From Thermomicrobiales bacterium (GTDB lineage: Bacteria > Chloroflexota > Chloroflexia > Thermomicrobiales > UBA6265): a stretch of 16,275 bases of DNA. Shown here one piece after another: positions 8,068-16,275 of the stretch (positions within the stretch are counted from its first letter, which is position 1; the number at the start of each line of letters is the position of its first letter). The notes beneath the pieces are model-generated. The model worked only from the letters and a program-made list of their open reading frames with translations, was not told the origin of the DNA and made no database searches. Both the position numbers and the translations under genes were made by a program. Location: positions 1 through 16,275 of the forward strand of contig JAUJMG010000056.1 of assembly GCA_030446955.1 (NCBI GenBank). The letters run 5' to 3'.

Positions 8068-9120
8068 ATGCCATTCACGCAAGACCACCGGACCTCGATC
8101 CTGCGTGACCGAGCTGCCAATTACGTGGGGGTCGCGCTCGACGGGATCACCCGTGAATACCCCAACATGCCCTATTTCATCGCCACGGGACCAGGACCGT
8201 ACCCGACGCATCGGGCGTTTCATCCGGCCTTCTATGGCTGCTTCGATTGGCACTCCTGCGTCGAAATGCACTGGGTCGTGGTCCGCCTGCTCCGTCGCTT
8301 CCCGGACGCCGTCCCGGACGGACGGGCCCGCGCCACGCTCAACGAGTTGCTGACCGACGAAAACATCATGACCGAAGTCGCCTTCTTCAGCGATCCGAAC
8401 CATCGGACCCTGGAGCGCCCGTACGGCTGGGGATGGCTCCTGACGCTCTATGCCGAGCTGGCGACGTGGGATGACCCGGACGCGCGGCGTTGGACGAGGG
8501 CGCTGGAGCCACTTGCCGATCTCCTGGCCGCCAATCTGGTCAACTGGCTTCCCCGCCTGACCTACCCGCAGCGGACGGGTGTTCACCCAAACACCGCGTT
8601 TGGCCTCTCGCGTTCCTACGACCATGCACAGCGGCGGGCTGAGCAGGGCGATGGGGCGTTGTTGACCGCTATCCATGGGGTGGCTGCCCGCTGGTTCAGC
8701 GACGATGCGGACTATCCCGCGCACTACGAGCCATCGGGGACCGATTTTCTCTCAGCCGCCCTCTGCGAAGCAGAGCTGATGGCGAGGATCCTCGGTCCAA
8801 CGGAGTTCCCTGGCTGGCTGGCTCGATTTCTCCCCGCTCTTGCCGAGGCCAGACCAGAAACGCTGTTTCAACCGGTTGTGGTCTCTGATGCGACGGACGG
8901 GCAGATCGCTCATCTGCACGGGCTGAATCTCAGCCGGGCGTGGACGTTCATCGCAGTTGCGGCCCGTCTCCCAGTCGCCGACTCTCGGATTGAGCCGCTT
9001 CTTGCCGCGGCCGAGCACCATGCGGAGGCGTCACTGCCCTACGTTGCCGGCAGCGATTACATGGTGGAGCACTGGCTCGCCGCCTACGCGACGCTGCTGC
9101 TGAGCGAGCCTGGGCCCTGA
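8068..9120 (+). CDS. DUF2891 family protein
   Basis: 350 residues, soluble, no signal peptide. It matches the DUF2891 family along its whole length: HPAFYGCFDWHSCVEMHW at about 52-69, then YGWGWLL, HPNTAFGL, YEPSGTDFLS, HLHGLNLSRAW and a C-terminal VEHWLAAYA block. The conserved Trp, His, Asp and Glu residues are typical of the family, whose reaction is not established; the alternating helical pattern suggests an alpha/alpha-barrel fold, which is inference. The ATG is preceded by AGAGGA seven bases upstream. It ends 63 bp from the convergent PH-domain gene and has no same-strand partner, so context gives no function. Confidence 0.88.
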   Translation: MPFTQDHRTSILRDRAANYVGVALDGITREYPNMPYFIATGPGPYPTHRAFHPAFYGCFDWHSCVEMHWVVVRLLRRFPDAVPDGRARATLNELLTDENIMTEVAFFSDPNHRTLERPYGWGWLLTLYAELATWDDPDARRWTRALEPLADLLAANLVNWLPRLTYPQRTGVHPNTAFGLSRSYDHAQRRAEQGDGALLTAIHGVAARWFSDDADYPAHYEPSGTDFLSAALCEAELMARILGPTEFPGWLARFLPALAEARPETLFQPVVVSDATDGQIAHLHGLNLSRAWTFIAVAARLPVADSRIEPLLAAAEHHAEASLPYVAGSDYMVEHWLAAYATLLLSEPGP

Positions 9121-9183
9121 CCCTCCCGGCGTCGCGGCGCATGATGGGATGGATCCCTCGTCCCCTTCGGGCCGCCTCCCGGA

Positions 9184-10920
9184 TCAGGGCATCGGTGTGC
9201 GTTCGGACGATACGGGCGATGATCGACCAAGTCGGGAGAGGAGATCGAAGGCGTCGCCTTCGTCCAGGTGAACCAGTGCCAGGTGGCCGCCGCCCCCGCT
9301 GGAGGCGACGGCCGCACGGAGCGTTGCAAGTCGTGCCCGGCGTTGAAAGGGGCCGCATGCCACCTGCCGGTGCTGGAGCCGACGTCTGACGGTGACAATC
9401 GTGCGACGCCCGATGGTGCGCTCACGAACCACAATGCGCTCCTCTGAGTCGATCGCCCAGCCCGCGTCCCGATAGCCGAGCAGTCCATGCAGCGCGGCGG
9501 GCAGGACCAGGAGCAGCCCGGGTACCCCAATCCACCAGGGGATCCCCGGCACCAGCGCCGCGGCCGCACAAACCACGGCCGCGAGGGCGGCGACCCGGCC
9601 GGTGGCAGAGAGGACGTAGCGACGCATGGCGCGCCGCGGCAGGGGGTGGAGCCTGCTCCCGCCCGGATCGATACTCGCGGCGGCGAACGCGGGGCAGGCG
9701 CGCTGAAGCAGGGACACGGCCTCGCGGGTTCGCACGAGGGGGAAGAGAACCCCGGATTCCGCCGTGGCCTTGCCATAGGCGGCGCTCTCGATCCGCAACG
9801 TGGCGAGACCGAAGGGCTGCCGTAGGAGTCCTTCGGTCATCGTGATCGCCTGGATGCGCGCCAGCGGGATCGTGGAGCGGCGGCGATCCAACAACCCATA
9901 GGCGATGTGGAGGCGGTCACCTTCGCGGCGCAGCTCGAAGCCGCCGAAGGTGAGCACCGTGCTCGCCAGCGCCAGCAGCCAGGCCCCCAACCCGACGACC
10001 ACGAGGAGTGTTAGGAGGCCGCGCAGGGAGAAGCCGCGCGCCTCCATTGCCAAAGGTTCCCAGATGCTGTCGGGCAGGAGTTCGTCGGCGAACTGGAACG
10101 CGCCAAAGAGCAGGGCCAGCGCTGGCCCGATCCGACCGGATGTGACGCCGGCCACGAAGAGCTCGGCCGGCGTCATCGCCCGAATGAGTTCTCCAGTGGC
10201 CTCCGACTGGGGCTTCGCATCCCCGGCGACCGGGCTCCCCGGTCCGGGGTCCAAGCGCTCGGCTGAGAGGCGACGACGAAGGTCGCTCGCATCGGCATGG
10301 GATAGTGCTTCAAGGGTCACGTCGCTGCCGGCCGCTCCTGCCGCCGCCGTCTCGATCTTCACCCGGACCACTCGGAAGAGGCGCTGGAGCGGGCTCTCGG
10401 AGGTATCTACCGCCTGGATCCGCTCGAGCGGCACCGACCGTTCCCGGCGCGCGATCAGTCCGGAGCGTACCCGCAGTTCCCCGCCCGACACCTCGTAACG
10501 AAACATCCACCAGGAGGCGGCGCGCAATCCGATACTGCCGAGAGCCAGCACCCCCGCGATCGCGAGGAACGCGCCGTCTTGCTGTCTTCCGCCGGAGATC
10601 ACGAGTACCGCTAGGGGGAGAACCAATCCCCGCAGGGACTGGATAGCGGTGAGGATGATCCAGGCCGGGTGGAGGCGCCGCGGGGCAAACCCGATGGTGC
10701 TAGCGTCACCAGTCACCACTACTTGCCGATCCACACGGTCGGTTACAGACTCCCTTCCCGCTTGCGCCGTTGATGGCAACGGGGTGCTGGGCACCCGCAT
10801 CTCGACGCCGCTCCTGCGATCTTCCGAACCGGGCGAAGGCTCGGGGAGAGCATGGGGCGAACACGTCATTCCGGTGCTAGCTGGGGATGGATCACCCGGC
10901 GCAGGGTCGTGCCCCGTCAC
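9184..10920 (-). CDS. PH-domain membrane protein, YdbT-like, three bPH2 domains
   Basis: 578 residues. Three bacterial PH (bPH2, formerly DUF304) domains at about 140-220, 326-406 and 484-566, each preceded by paired hydrophobic helices (87-136, around 300-322, 440-482). Domains 1 and 2 keep the typical pattern G.L..R..IPL.RIQA and the LFRV/FGLATLRIES strand; domain 3 is more divergent. The layout matches Bacillus YdbT, the partner of YdbS, proteins linked to resistance against some antimicrobial compounds. The first 80 residues are Pro/Ser-rich and low complexity. GTG 10920 begins two bases after the stop of the upstream YdbS-like gene, suggesting translational coupling; ATG 10800 (residue 41) has AGGAG ten bases upstream and is a good alternative start. 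Confidence 0.85.
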   Translation of the reverse strand: MTGHDPAPGDPSPASTGMTCSPHALPEPSPGSEDRRSGVEMRVPSTPLPSTAQAGRESVTDRVDRQVVVTGDASTIGFAPRRLHPAWIILTAIQSLRGLVLPLAVLVISGGRQQDGAFLAIAGVLALGSIGLRAASWWMFRYEVSGGELRVRSGLIARRERSVPLERIQAVDTSESPLQRLFRVVRVKIETAAAGAAGSDVTLEALSHADASDLRRRLSAERLDPGPGSPVAGDAKPQSEATGELIRAMTPAELFVAGVTSGRIGPALALLFGAFQFADELLPDSIWEPLAMEARGFSLRGLLTLLVVVGLGAWLLALASTVLTFGGFELRREGDRLHIAYGLLDRRRSTIPLARIQAITMTEGLLRQPFGLATLRIESAAYGKATAESGVLFPLVRTREAVSLLQRACPAFAAASIDPGGSRLHPLPRRAMRRYVLSATGRVAALAAVVCAAAALVPGIPWWIGVPGLLLVLPAALHGLLGYRDAGWAIDSEERIVVRERTIGRRTIVTVRRRLQHRQVACGPFQRRARLATLRAAVASSGGGGHLALVHLDEGDAFDLLSRLGRSSPVSSERTPMP

Positions 10921-10922
10921 GA

Positions 10923-11441
10923 TTAGAGGTCGTCCCGCGTATTGGCAAGGGCGGCGATCCGGTCGCGCACGCTGTCCGCGACGCCGCCGGCCAGGGCAGG
11001 GATCTCGCTCGCGCCTGCCGCCGTGTAGAGGATCACGCTGGCGAGCCCAAAGCGCCGCTCAAGCGGTCCCCGACGGGTGTCAACGTGCTGGATTCGAGCC
11101 ATCGGGATCAGCGTCCGCGTGATGGTGACCAGGCCGTACTGGAGGTCCACCTCCTCCTCGCCGATCTCGTATCGCCAGTGACGGTACTGAAGATCGGGCA
11201 CCAGGATCACCCCTACCAGGGCCGCTACGCACGCCGCAATGACCGGGGCCACCGCCAAGGCGGGGTGCACATCGAGCCGAAGAAGCACCCAGACGGCCCC
11301 GGCGCAGAGAAGGACCAGCGGGGCTGCCGAGAGCAGGCCGCTTAGACGCCAAAGTGTGCGCGCCTTGGGGTCCAGATGCTCGCGTGGAGCGGGACGGCTC
11401 GACAATGAAAGCCTCTGCTCAAACGAATGCTCAACCCGCAT
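10923..11441 (-). CDS. PH-domain membrane protein, YdbS-like
   Basis: 172 residues: a cytoplasmic N-terminus of about 32 residues, two transmembrane helices (about 33-55 and 58-81), then one bPH2 domain (about 88-168) with the pattern YEIGEEEVDLQYGL, IPMARIQHVDTRRGPLERRFGL and a strand VILYTAAGASEIPAL. This is the size and order of YdbS, which is usually encoded just before YdbT, as here. I chose the ATG at 11441, which leaves a short cytoplasmic tail; the frame stays open to 11861 but the upstream extension is Arg/Pro-rich and has no coding character. No good ribosome-binding site is visible. First gene of a two-gene operon, divergent from the PIG-L gene. Confidence 0.85.
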   Translation of the reverse strand: MRVEHSFEQRLSLSSRPAPREHLDPKARTLWRLSGLLSAAPLVLLCAGAVWVLLRLDVHPALAVAPVIAACVAALVGVILVPDLQYRHWRYEIGEEEVDLQYGLVTITRTLIPMARIQHVDTRRGPLERRFGLASVILYTAAGASEIPALAGGVADSVRDRIAALANTRDDL

Positions 11442-11632
11442 CGTCGCACATCGGACGGGTTTAACGCTGCCGCGGGTCAACCCAGCAGGGTGGCGCAAGG
11501 CACGCTGCCGCCGGCGTGAATGCTGCGCCAAGGCGGAACGGCTGTTGTCCGAAGGGCGGAGATGCCGCAGAATCGTTCTCAAGGGGCCGCAGGCTCCCGT
11601 CCAATCACTCCACTGCTCAGAACGGAGTTCTC

Positions 11633-12478
11633 GTGTCCATGCCAACCTCAAACCAAGATATGAATACTCCCGCGAATGTCGCCCATCACACGCATCAGGA
11701 CGAAACGAGTTCCCCGGGCGCGGCGGTCGACGCGGGCGCGGCCCGCGCCGCCGAGGCGGCTCCGGCAGAGCCTTCCCCTGGCCCAAAGCGGATCGCAGTC
11801 GTGATGGCGCACCCGGACGATGCAGAGTTCGTCTGCGCCGGTGCCGTGGCCAAGTGGGCAAGTGAGGGCCACCACGTCACCTACGTCCTTCTCACCAGCG
11901 GCGACAAGGGGAGCGACGACCCGGCTGTGACCCCGGAGCAGCTTGTCGCGACCCGGGAGGCTGAGCAGCGGGAGGCCTGCCGTCGCTTGGGCGTGGAAGA
12001 GGTGGTTTTTTTGCGTCACCCGGACGCGATGCTCGTCCCCGACCTGGCCCTGCGACGGGAACTGGTCGCGGTGATTCGCCGGCTCCGGCCGGATGTCGTC
12101 GTCTGCCAGGACCCGACGGTGCGCTGGGTGGAGCAGAGCTACCTCAATCACCCCGACCACCGCGCCGCTGGCGAAGCGACGCTCGACGCGGTCTACCCCG
12201 CCGCCCGGGACCGAATGACCTTCCCGGAGTTGCTGGCGGAAGGCCTGGAGCCCCACAAAGTGCAGGAAGTCTATCTAGCCGGGGCCAAGGATCCCGATGT
12301 CTGGATCGACATCACCGCCTGCATGGATGTCAAACTCTCCGCGCTGCGTGCCCATGCTAGCCAGCTCGGCGACTGGGACCCTGAGGAGATGGTGCGCACC
12401 TGGGCGCAGGAGGACGCCGCTCGCAACCCGGACGGCGGGGAGTACGCCGAAAGCTTCAAATACTTCAAGCTGGACTGA
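11633..12478 (+). CDS. PIG-L family deacetylase
   Basis: 281 residues from GTG 11633. A Ala/Pro-rich N-terminal tail of about 50 residues precedes a complete PIG-L domain: AHPDD at 59-63 after a hydrophobic strand, the TSGDKGSDD loop (88-96), RPDVVV, and HPDHRAAG (173-180). His60, Asp63 and His176 are the expected zinc ligands and Asp62 the general base. The family removes acetyl groups from N-acetylglucosamine conjugates (for example MshB and BshB in thiol biosynthesis) or cleaves thiol conjugates; the substrate here cannot be told. GTG 11633 has GGAG (11624-11627) five bases upstream; ATG 11639, two codons later, is an alternative. The 191-bp gap to the divergent PH operon should hold both promoters. 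No other thiol-pathway gene is in the window. Confidence 0.88.
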   Translation: MSMPTSNQDMNTPANVAHHTHQDETSSPGAAVDAGAARAAEAAPAEPSPGPKRIAVVMAHPDDAEFVCAGAVAKWASEGHHVTYVLLTSGDKGSDDPAVTPEQLVATREAEQREACRRLGVEEVVFLRHPDAMLVPDLALRRELVAVIRRLRPDVVVCQDPTVRWVEQSYLNHPDHRAAGEATLDAVYPAARDRMTFPELLAEGLEPHKVQEVYLAGAKDPDVWIDITACMDVKLSALRAHASQLGDWDPEEMVRTWAQEDAARNPDGGEYAESFKYFKLD

Positions 12479-13320
12479 CGCTCCGTATCTATTCGCCCAT
12501 ACTGCCGAGCAAAGGCGGCTGGTAACAGCTTGATCATGAGTGTCTCCGCCGAAGAGTTTCCTCGCCTGGTGAGGATCTCGCTGCCTTGCTCCGGTTCCGC
12601 AAGCGTCCATTCGCCCTCGGGGACCAGGACTTCAGCAGGTGGACGGAAGGTCAGCCTTCTGAAGCGGCCGCTGACCTGCCCCATGCATGCATGATGGCTG
12701 CACTGCCGAGATCCTCAAAGGGTTCCAGCCTGTCCGCGTCAACGCCTGTCGCCATCATCCTTCCCTAGACGATCGGCCCGCTTCTGCTTGACGACTGAGG
12801 GTCGACCGGCAGCCCTGCCAGGGCCGATGCCGCTCGTCAGCCGCAAATGCGGACCCACGGAGGGCGTGCCGCTCTTGCGCCGCCTGGATATTTGCGTGCT
12901 CATGGCGCTCCATCGACGCCCACGTCTTCAACTTCAACCCGAAACTCGGCGGGACCTCGCGCACTGCCGTCACGCGCGCCACCCAAGACCACGATCCCAC
13001 CAGAACCTCCTCCTGATTGGCACCGGGGCGGGGGCGGGGATCATCCGTTAGCCTCATCGGTCCGAACATCCCGAATTGCTCGGCTCGGTCCCGCTCCTTC
13101 ATGTGTTCCGGCTTGCTCAAGCTGCAGCCCAGGGGGGTGCTTAAGCAGTCTTGGCTGCGGTTCGGGCGCCTTAAGCATGGGGGATCTCCTGATTAGGAAG
13201 CGCAGTTACGTGATTTGCCCGATGCCGTCCGCTTGCTGGATTTCTACAGTAGGGGCGTGGTATCGACCACACCGACTAAATGAACGACCGTCAACACAAC
13301 CCAGAGAAAGGACACGAGCG
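12479..13320. other. Long region without a convincing gene
   Basis: 842 bp between the PIG-L and LPXTG genes. Several frames are open on both strands, but none shows a known domain, signal peptide or clear start. The least unlikely is minus 13120-12755 (121 residues, TTG start, no ribosome-binding site), which I could not relate to any family. The stretch may hold decayed coding DNA or a long upstream regulatory region of the LPXTG gene. Confidence 0.5.
13140..13177. repeat. Pair of CTTAAGCA direct repeats, 30 bp apart
   Basis: CTTAAGCA occurs at 13140-13147 and again at 13170-13177. The first copy lies within the palindrome TGCTTAAGCA (13138-13147). The 30-bp period is close to three helical turns, as in paired regulator sites. 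They lie about 145-180 bp upstream of the LPXTG gene. Chance occurrence cannot be excluded. Confidence 0.3.
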
Positions 13321-14292
13321 TTGAACCACACGATGCGAAGAATCCCGTTCTTGCTCCTGGCGCTGATCGCGCTCGCCCTTGTCGCTCGGCCTGCCGGCGC
13401 CCAGGCCCCTCCCAGTTCGGTCAACATCAACGCCTATCACTGTCCGACCGGCTACGACCAGGTGAGCGACTGCACGAAGCTAGAAGGCGTGGTCGTCCAA
13501 GTTAACCAAGATGGCCAGCCCCTCGATGAGGTCACCACCTCAGCCAGCGAGGGAGCCGAGCTGGAGGTCATGTTCGGTGCCGCCATCGAACTCGAGATCC
13601 TGGGTGGCCAGCCGGCCGGGACCGTGCTTGAGCCGGCCACTCTGAGCTTCGACGCGGCCGAGGGTGTCAACGCGGTCACCCTGATCTTCGTCGACCAAGA
13701 GGCGCAGACCCCACCGCCTCCCCACAGTGATACCAATGCCCTGGTCGTCCAGGCGCTGGTCTGCCCGGTAGCCTACGCCGGGAACAACTACGTTCGTGAC
13801 TGCCCTGGTGAATCTGGCATCGAGGCGACGGTGACCCGCGACGCCGACGGATTCGCCGTGACGCAGACCACGGGGGCGGACGGCATCGTCGGCTTCCAGG
13901 GGCTGGGTGAGGGCACCTACACGGTAGAGTTGGGTGTTCCAGGTGACTTTGCCGACTTCCAGACCGTCTGCGGAACGCCTGACGGGTTCGAGCCGCGGCA
14001 GGTGACCAACCCGAACACCAATCGGATCGGCGTCTACCTGGGCCCGACCGAGGAATTGACCTGCACGTTCTTCGTCATCCCGGTTGACGCCAAGGGGGAG
14101 ACGCCCCCTGCCACCGGTGAGCCGACCCCGACCCCGACTAAGGTCGCAACCGGTGACTCGGTCAAGGCGCTGCCATCGACTGGTGCTGGCGTGTCGGACG
14201 CGGACGGGTTCGAGTCGCTGCTCCTGCTGGTCGGTGGAGGACTCGTCCTGGCCGTGGCCGGTGCCCTGACCGTGCGGCGCCTGCAGGCCTAA
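13321..14292 (+). CDS. LPXTG-anchored surface protein
   Basis: 323 residues. A signal peptide (1-27, ending AGA) is followed by two extracellular modules (about 34-126 and 139-255), each opening with a similar Cys-containing start (NAYHCP..Y, ALVCPVAY, each followed about ten residues on by DC). The second ends in a prealbumin/SdrD-B-like beta fold (GEGTYTVEL). Cysteines at 41, 51, 148, 161, 217 and 248 could form disulfides. A Pro/Thr linker leads to LPSTG (284-288), a hydrophobic helix (299-318) and the tail RRLQA: the full sortase sorting signal. The TTG start is preferred because AAAGGA lies eight bases upstream; ATG 13333 is in frame. No sortase gene is in the window. Ligand and role are unknown. 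Confidence 0.85.
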   Translation: MNHTMRRIPFLLLALIALALVARPAGAQAPPSSVNINAYHCPTGYDQVSDCTKLEGVVVQVNQDGQPLDEVTTSASEGAELEVMFGAAIELEILGGQPAGTVLEPATLSFDAAEGVNAVTLIFVDQEAQTPPPPHSDTNALVVQALVCPVAYAGNNYVRDCPGESGIEATVTRDADGFAVTQTTGADGIVGFQGLGEGTYTVELGVPGDFADFQTVCGTPDGFEPRQVTNPNTNRIGVYLGPTEELTCTFFVIPVDAKGETPPATGEPTPTPTKVATGDSVKALPSTGAGVSDADGFESLLLLVGGGLVLAVAGALTVRRLQA

Positions 14293-14308
14293 TCCATCAA
14301 ACGCTCAC

Positions 14309-14336
14309 GGGGCGGGTGATGCTTGTCACCCGCCCC
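14309..14336 (+). terminator. Hairpin 1 after the LPXTG gene
   Basis: A perfect 11-bp stem (GGGGCGGGTGA at 14309-14319 with TCACCCGCCCC at 14326-14336) and 6-nt loop, 16 bp after the stop. No T-run follows. Confidence 0.65.
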
Positions 14337-14345
14337 GCTCCCTCC

Positions 14346-14383
14346 AGCGCCCGGGCAGCAACTAGCTGCCCGGGCGCTCTTCA
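14346..14383 (+). terminator. Hairpin 2 after the LPXTG gene
   Basis: A perfect 14-bp stem (AGCGCCCGGGCAGC at 14346-14359 with GCTGCCCGGGCGCT at 14365-14378) and 5-nt loop AACTA, then CTTCAGTT. Together with the hairpin nine bases before it, it makes a tandem terminator; the T-tract is weak. Confidence 0.7.
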
Positions 14384-14434
14384 GTTCCGCATCATGCTCG
14401 ACCTGAGAAGGCGGCTGAGCCGGAATCCATGCTA

Positions 14435-14450
14435 GGGCCTGTCGTCATTT
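14435..14450 (+). repeat. Left terminal inverted repeat of the IS
   Basis: GGGCCTGTCGTCATTT. It differs from the right repeat at one position (the fifth base). The TGA stop of the transposase (14447-14445, minus) lies within it. Confidence 0.85.
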
Positions 14451-15202
14451 GAGCCAAGCCAGGGCGCAGACGAGGTGGACGCCTGCGAGGAGGTTTCTGG
14501 CTGTCTTTTCGTAGCGGGTTGCGATGGCGCGAAGGTGCTTGATGATGTTGAAGAAACGTTCCACGAGGTTGCGCTCGCAATAGAGCGCGAAGTCACACTT
14601 GCGCGGCGTCTTGCGATTTGCCCTCGGCGGAATGACGGGCTTGATGCGGCGGACTGCGAGATACTCGATGAAGCCATCACTATCATAGCCTTTGTCGGCG
14701 AGGAGGGCTGCGGGTTCGATTTCCTGGGTCAAGATCCGGGCCTGCGTTACGTCGTGAACGTGTCCGCCGGTGAGGCTCACCGCCAGCGGATTGCCCAGCG
14801 CATCGACGATGGCGTGAATCTTGGTCGTCAATCCTCCGCACGAGCGGCCGATCGCTTCGTTAGAATCCCCTTTTTTCGAGCCCCGGCGCTGTGCTGGTGG
14901 GCTCTGACGATGGTTGCATCGATCATGGCGTACTCGTTGTCCGGATCGTTCGCCAAGGTCTTGAATAGACTCTCCCAAATGCCGCTTTCGGCCCATCGGG
15001 AGAATCGTTTATGAGTGTTCTTCCAATCAGCAAAACGTTCGGGAAGATCGCGCCAGGGCGCGCCGGTGCGGAACTTCCAGATGACCACCCCCACGAAAAG
15101 CCGGTTGCCCTTGTCGCTGTTGCGCCCGACATGGCCGGGGCGGCCTGGAAGCAAGTGCTCGGTTCGTGCAAATTGATCGTCGCTCAACGCATAGCGTCTC
15201 AA
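14445..15202 (-). CDS. IS5-family DDE transposase, made by -1 frameshifting
   Basis: Two overlapping frames, 15202-14828 and one ending at 14445, that join at a slippery A AAA AAG to give a 252-residue protein. The first frame holds the N-terminal DUF4096-like part (RYALSDDQF, then WKFRTGAPWRDLP) and the first catalytic Asp95 (MIDATIVRAHQHSAG). The second supplies GGLTTKIHA, Asp170 (ADKGYD) and Glu215 (LVERFFNIIKH), completing the DDE triad, and the usual RYEKTARNLL end. The start is TTG 15202, with GGAGG (15209-15213) six bases upstream and an in-frame stop further up. The gene looks intact if frameshifting occurs. It binds and cuts the terminal repeats to move the element. Confidence 0.88.
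14870..14876 (-). promoter_or_regulatory. Programmed -1 frameshift site of the transposase
   Basis: In the first frame the codons read CGA AAA AAG GGG, so the heptamer A AAA AAG is in the correct phase for a -1 slip; slipping gives AAA AAA GGG and enters the second frame. The overlap of the two frames spans 14828-14996 and the required shift is exactly -1. IS427-group transposases commonly use this kind of signal. Confidence 0.75.
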
Positions 15203-15276
15203 AGGCGGCCTCCATCAACAGGGCTCCTATGAATCACGCCTCGCGCGGTTACCGCACGCGCGTCGCGCCACCGGCG

Positions 15277-15307
15277 GCCGCGGCCGTCTGGCCGCGGCTT
15301 CTCTTTG
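15277..15307 (+). terminator. Hairpin between transposase and passenger gene, possible terminator
   Basis: A perfect 9-bp stem (GCCGCGGCC at 15277-15285 with GGCCGCGGC at 15290-15298), loop GTCT, followed on the plus strand by TTCTCTTTG. It lies upstream of both divergent genes and could block transcription entering from the transposase side toward the passenger gene. Confidence 0.4.
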
Positions 15308-15417
15308 AACAACGGCTCGATGATCGTCCACTAGTCGGTCAGGTCCATGCCCGTCCGGTACGACGGGTCGACCGTAACCGTTTATGAGAAAGCCTCCAAT
15401 CTAACCTTAATCGGTGA

Positions 15418-15429
15418 TACGCTTACGCA

Positions 15430-15432
<3 letters not shown>
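15418..15432 (+). promoter_or_regulatory. Candidate leaderless promoter of the passenger gene
   Basis: TACGCT (15418-15423), TACGCA, then ATG at 15430. The TANNNT-six bases-ATG layout equals that at 756 and 1625, and there is no Shine-Dalgarno sequence before the ATG. A -35 box is not evident. Confidence 0.45.
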
Positions 15433-15987
<555 letters not shown>

Positions 15988-16054
15988 CCATCGGGCTTGT
16001 TAGCGCGAGTCGGCCGCATCATGGAGCAACTCGATCCAGTCCTGCGAATCCGCT

Positions 16055-16070
16055 AAATGACGACACGCCC
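16055..16070 (-). repeat. Right terminal inverted repeat of the IS
   Basis: Read on the minus strand: GGGCGTGTCGTCATTT, 15/16 identical to the left end. It lies 67 bp beyond the stop of the RibD/DHFR-family gene, and so encloses that gene within the element. Confidence 0.85.
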
Positions 16071-16072
16071 TA

Positions 16073-16275
16073 ATGAGATTCCCGGCGTGGCTTCGTATCA
16101 AAGACGTAGATGAGGCCAGCGGCGAAACGCACCATCATCCCCCGGCACCCCTAATCCCCCAAGGTGCGTCACAGGTCCCAGGGCTTGTCATCCGGTCGGC
16201 GACACTGATGACTCGCGCCAAAGGAGACCTCTCTCAATCAATCTCCCGGTCCAACAAGGTCCCGCCGCCTACAGG
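16073..16275. other. Flank beyond the IS, no recognisable gene
   Basis: About 200 bp to the window edge. A plus-strand frame starting at ATG 16073 stays open to the edge, but its composition (poor in hydrophobic patterning, His/Pro runs) and lack of a ribosome-binding site do not support a gene. Nothing else is identifiable. Confidence 0.4.

Noticed and set aside
11442..11861. N-terminal extension of the YdbS-like gene to 11861.
   Set aside because: Arg/Pro-rich translation without coding character, and it would overlap the divergent PIG-L gene.
12755..13120. Minus-strand 121-residue open frame.
   Set aside because: TTG start without ribosome-binding site, no domain or membrane segment and no recognised family; kept only as part of the unexplained gap.
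16105..16180. G-rich minus strand (runs of four to five G) as a quadruplex.
   Set aside because: Only three G-runs of four or more are present; a fourth comparable run is missing.
16073..16275. Plus-strand open frame running off the window edge.
   Set aside because: It starts at the IS junction, lacks a ribosome-binding site and does not look like protein-coding sequence.

Overview
The window is GC-rich bacterial DNA with short gene-to-gene gaps and mixed strong Shine-Dalgarno and apparently leaderless starts. The gene content best fits a Chloroflexota/Thermomicrobia-type chromosome (Sphaerobacter or Nitrolancea-like): a CopC-CopD-cytochrome c fusion, DUF2891, bacterial PH-domain (YdbS/YdbT-like) membrane proteins, a PIG-L deacetylase and an LPXTG-type surface protein. 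This placement is inferred from protein style only; no rRNA or marker gene is present.

Layout. (1) 1-664: 3' part of a secreted L,D-transpeptidase followed by a strong intrinsic terminator. (2) 756-6056: a plus-strand cluster that looks devoted to extracytoplasmic copper or redox metal handling. It holds two paralogous secreted, C-terminally membrane-anchored proteins whose predicted mature N-terminus is histidine (861-1553 and 2191-2865), a small His-rich two-helix membrane protein between them (1669-2130), and a 948-residue fusion of CopC, CopD, a further beta-type domain, cytochrome c and an NTF2-like domain (3210-6056). (3) 6326-7683, minus: an MFS transporter broken by a one-base frameshift. 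(4) 8068-9120, plus: a DUF2891 protein. (5) 9184-11441, minus: a two-gene operon of PH-domain membrane proteins. (6) 11633-12478, plus: a PIG-L deacetylase, divergent from the PH operon. (7) 12479-13320: about 840 bp with no convincing gene. (8) 13321-14292: an LPSTG cell-wall-anchored protein followed by two tandem hairpins. (9) 14435-16070: an IS5-family (IS427-like) insertion sequence with 16-bp terminal inverted repeats (15/16 matching) and flanking TA. Besides a frameshifted DDE transposase it carries a divergently transcribed dihydrofolate-reductase-family (RibD C-terminal domain) gene. (10) 16073-16275: no recognisable gene.

The two most notable points are the putative metal-handling cluster, with three proteins predicted to expose an N-terminal histidine and one multi-domain fusion, and the insertion sequence that appears to carry a reductase-like passenger gene within its inverted repeats. 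Three sites (756, 1625 and 15418) share the layout TANNNT, six bases, ATG, which suggests leaderless transcripts; one of them serves the passenger gene.
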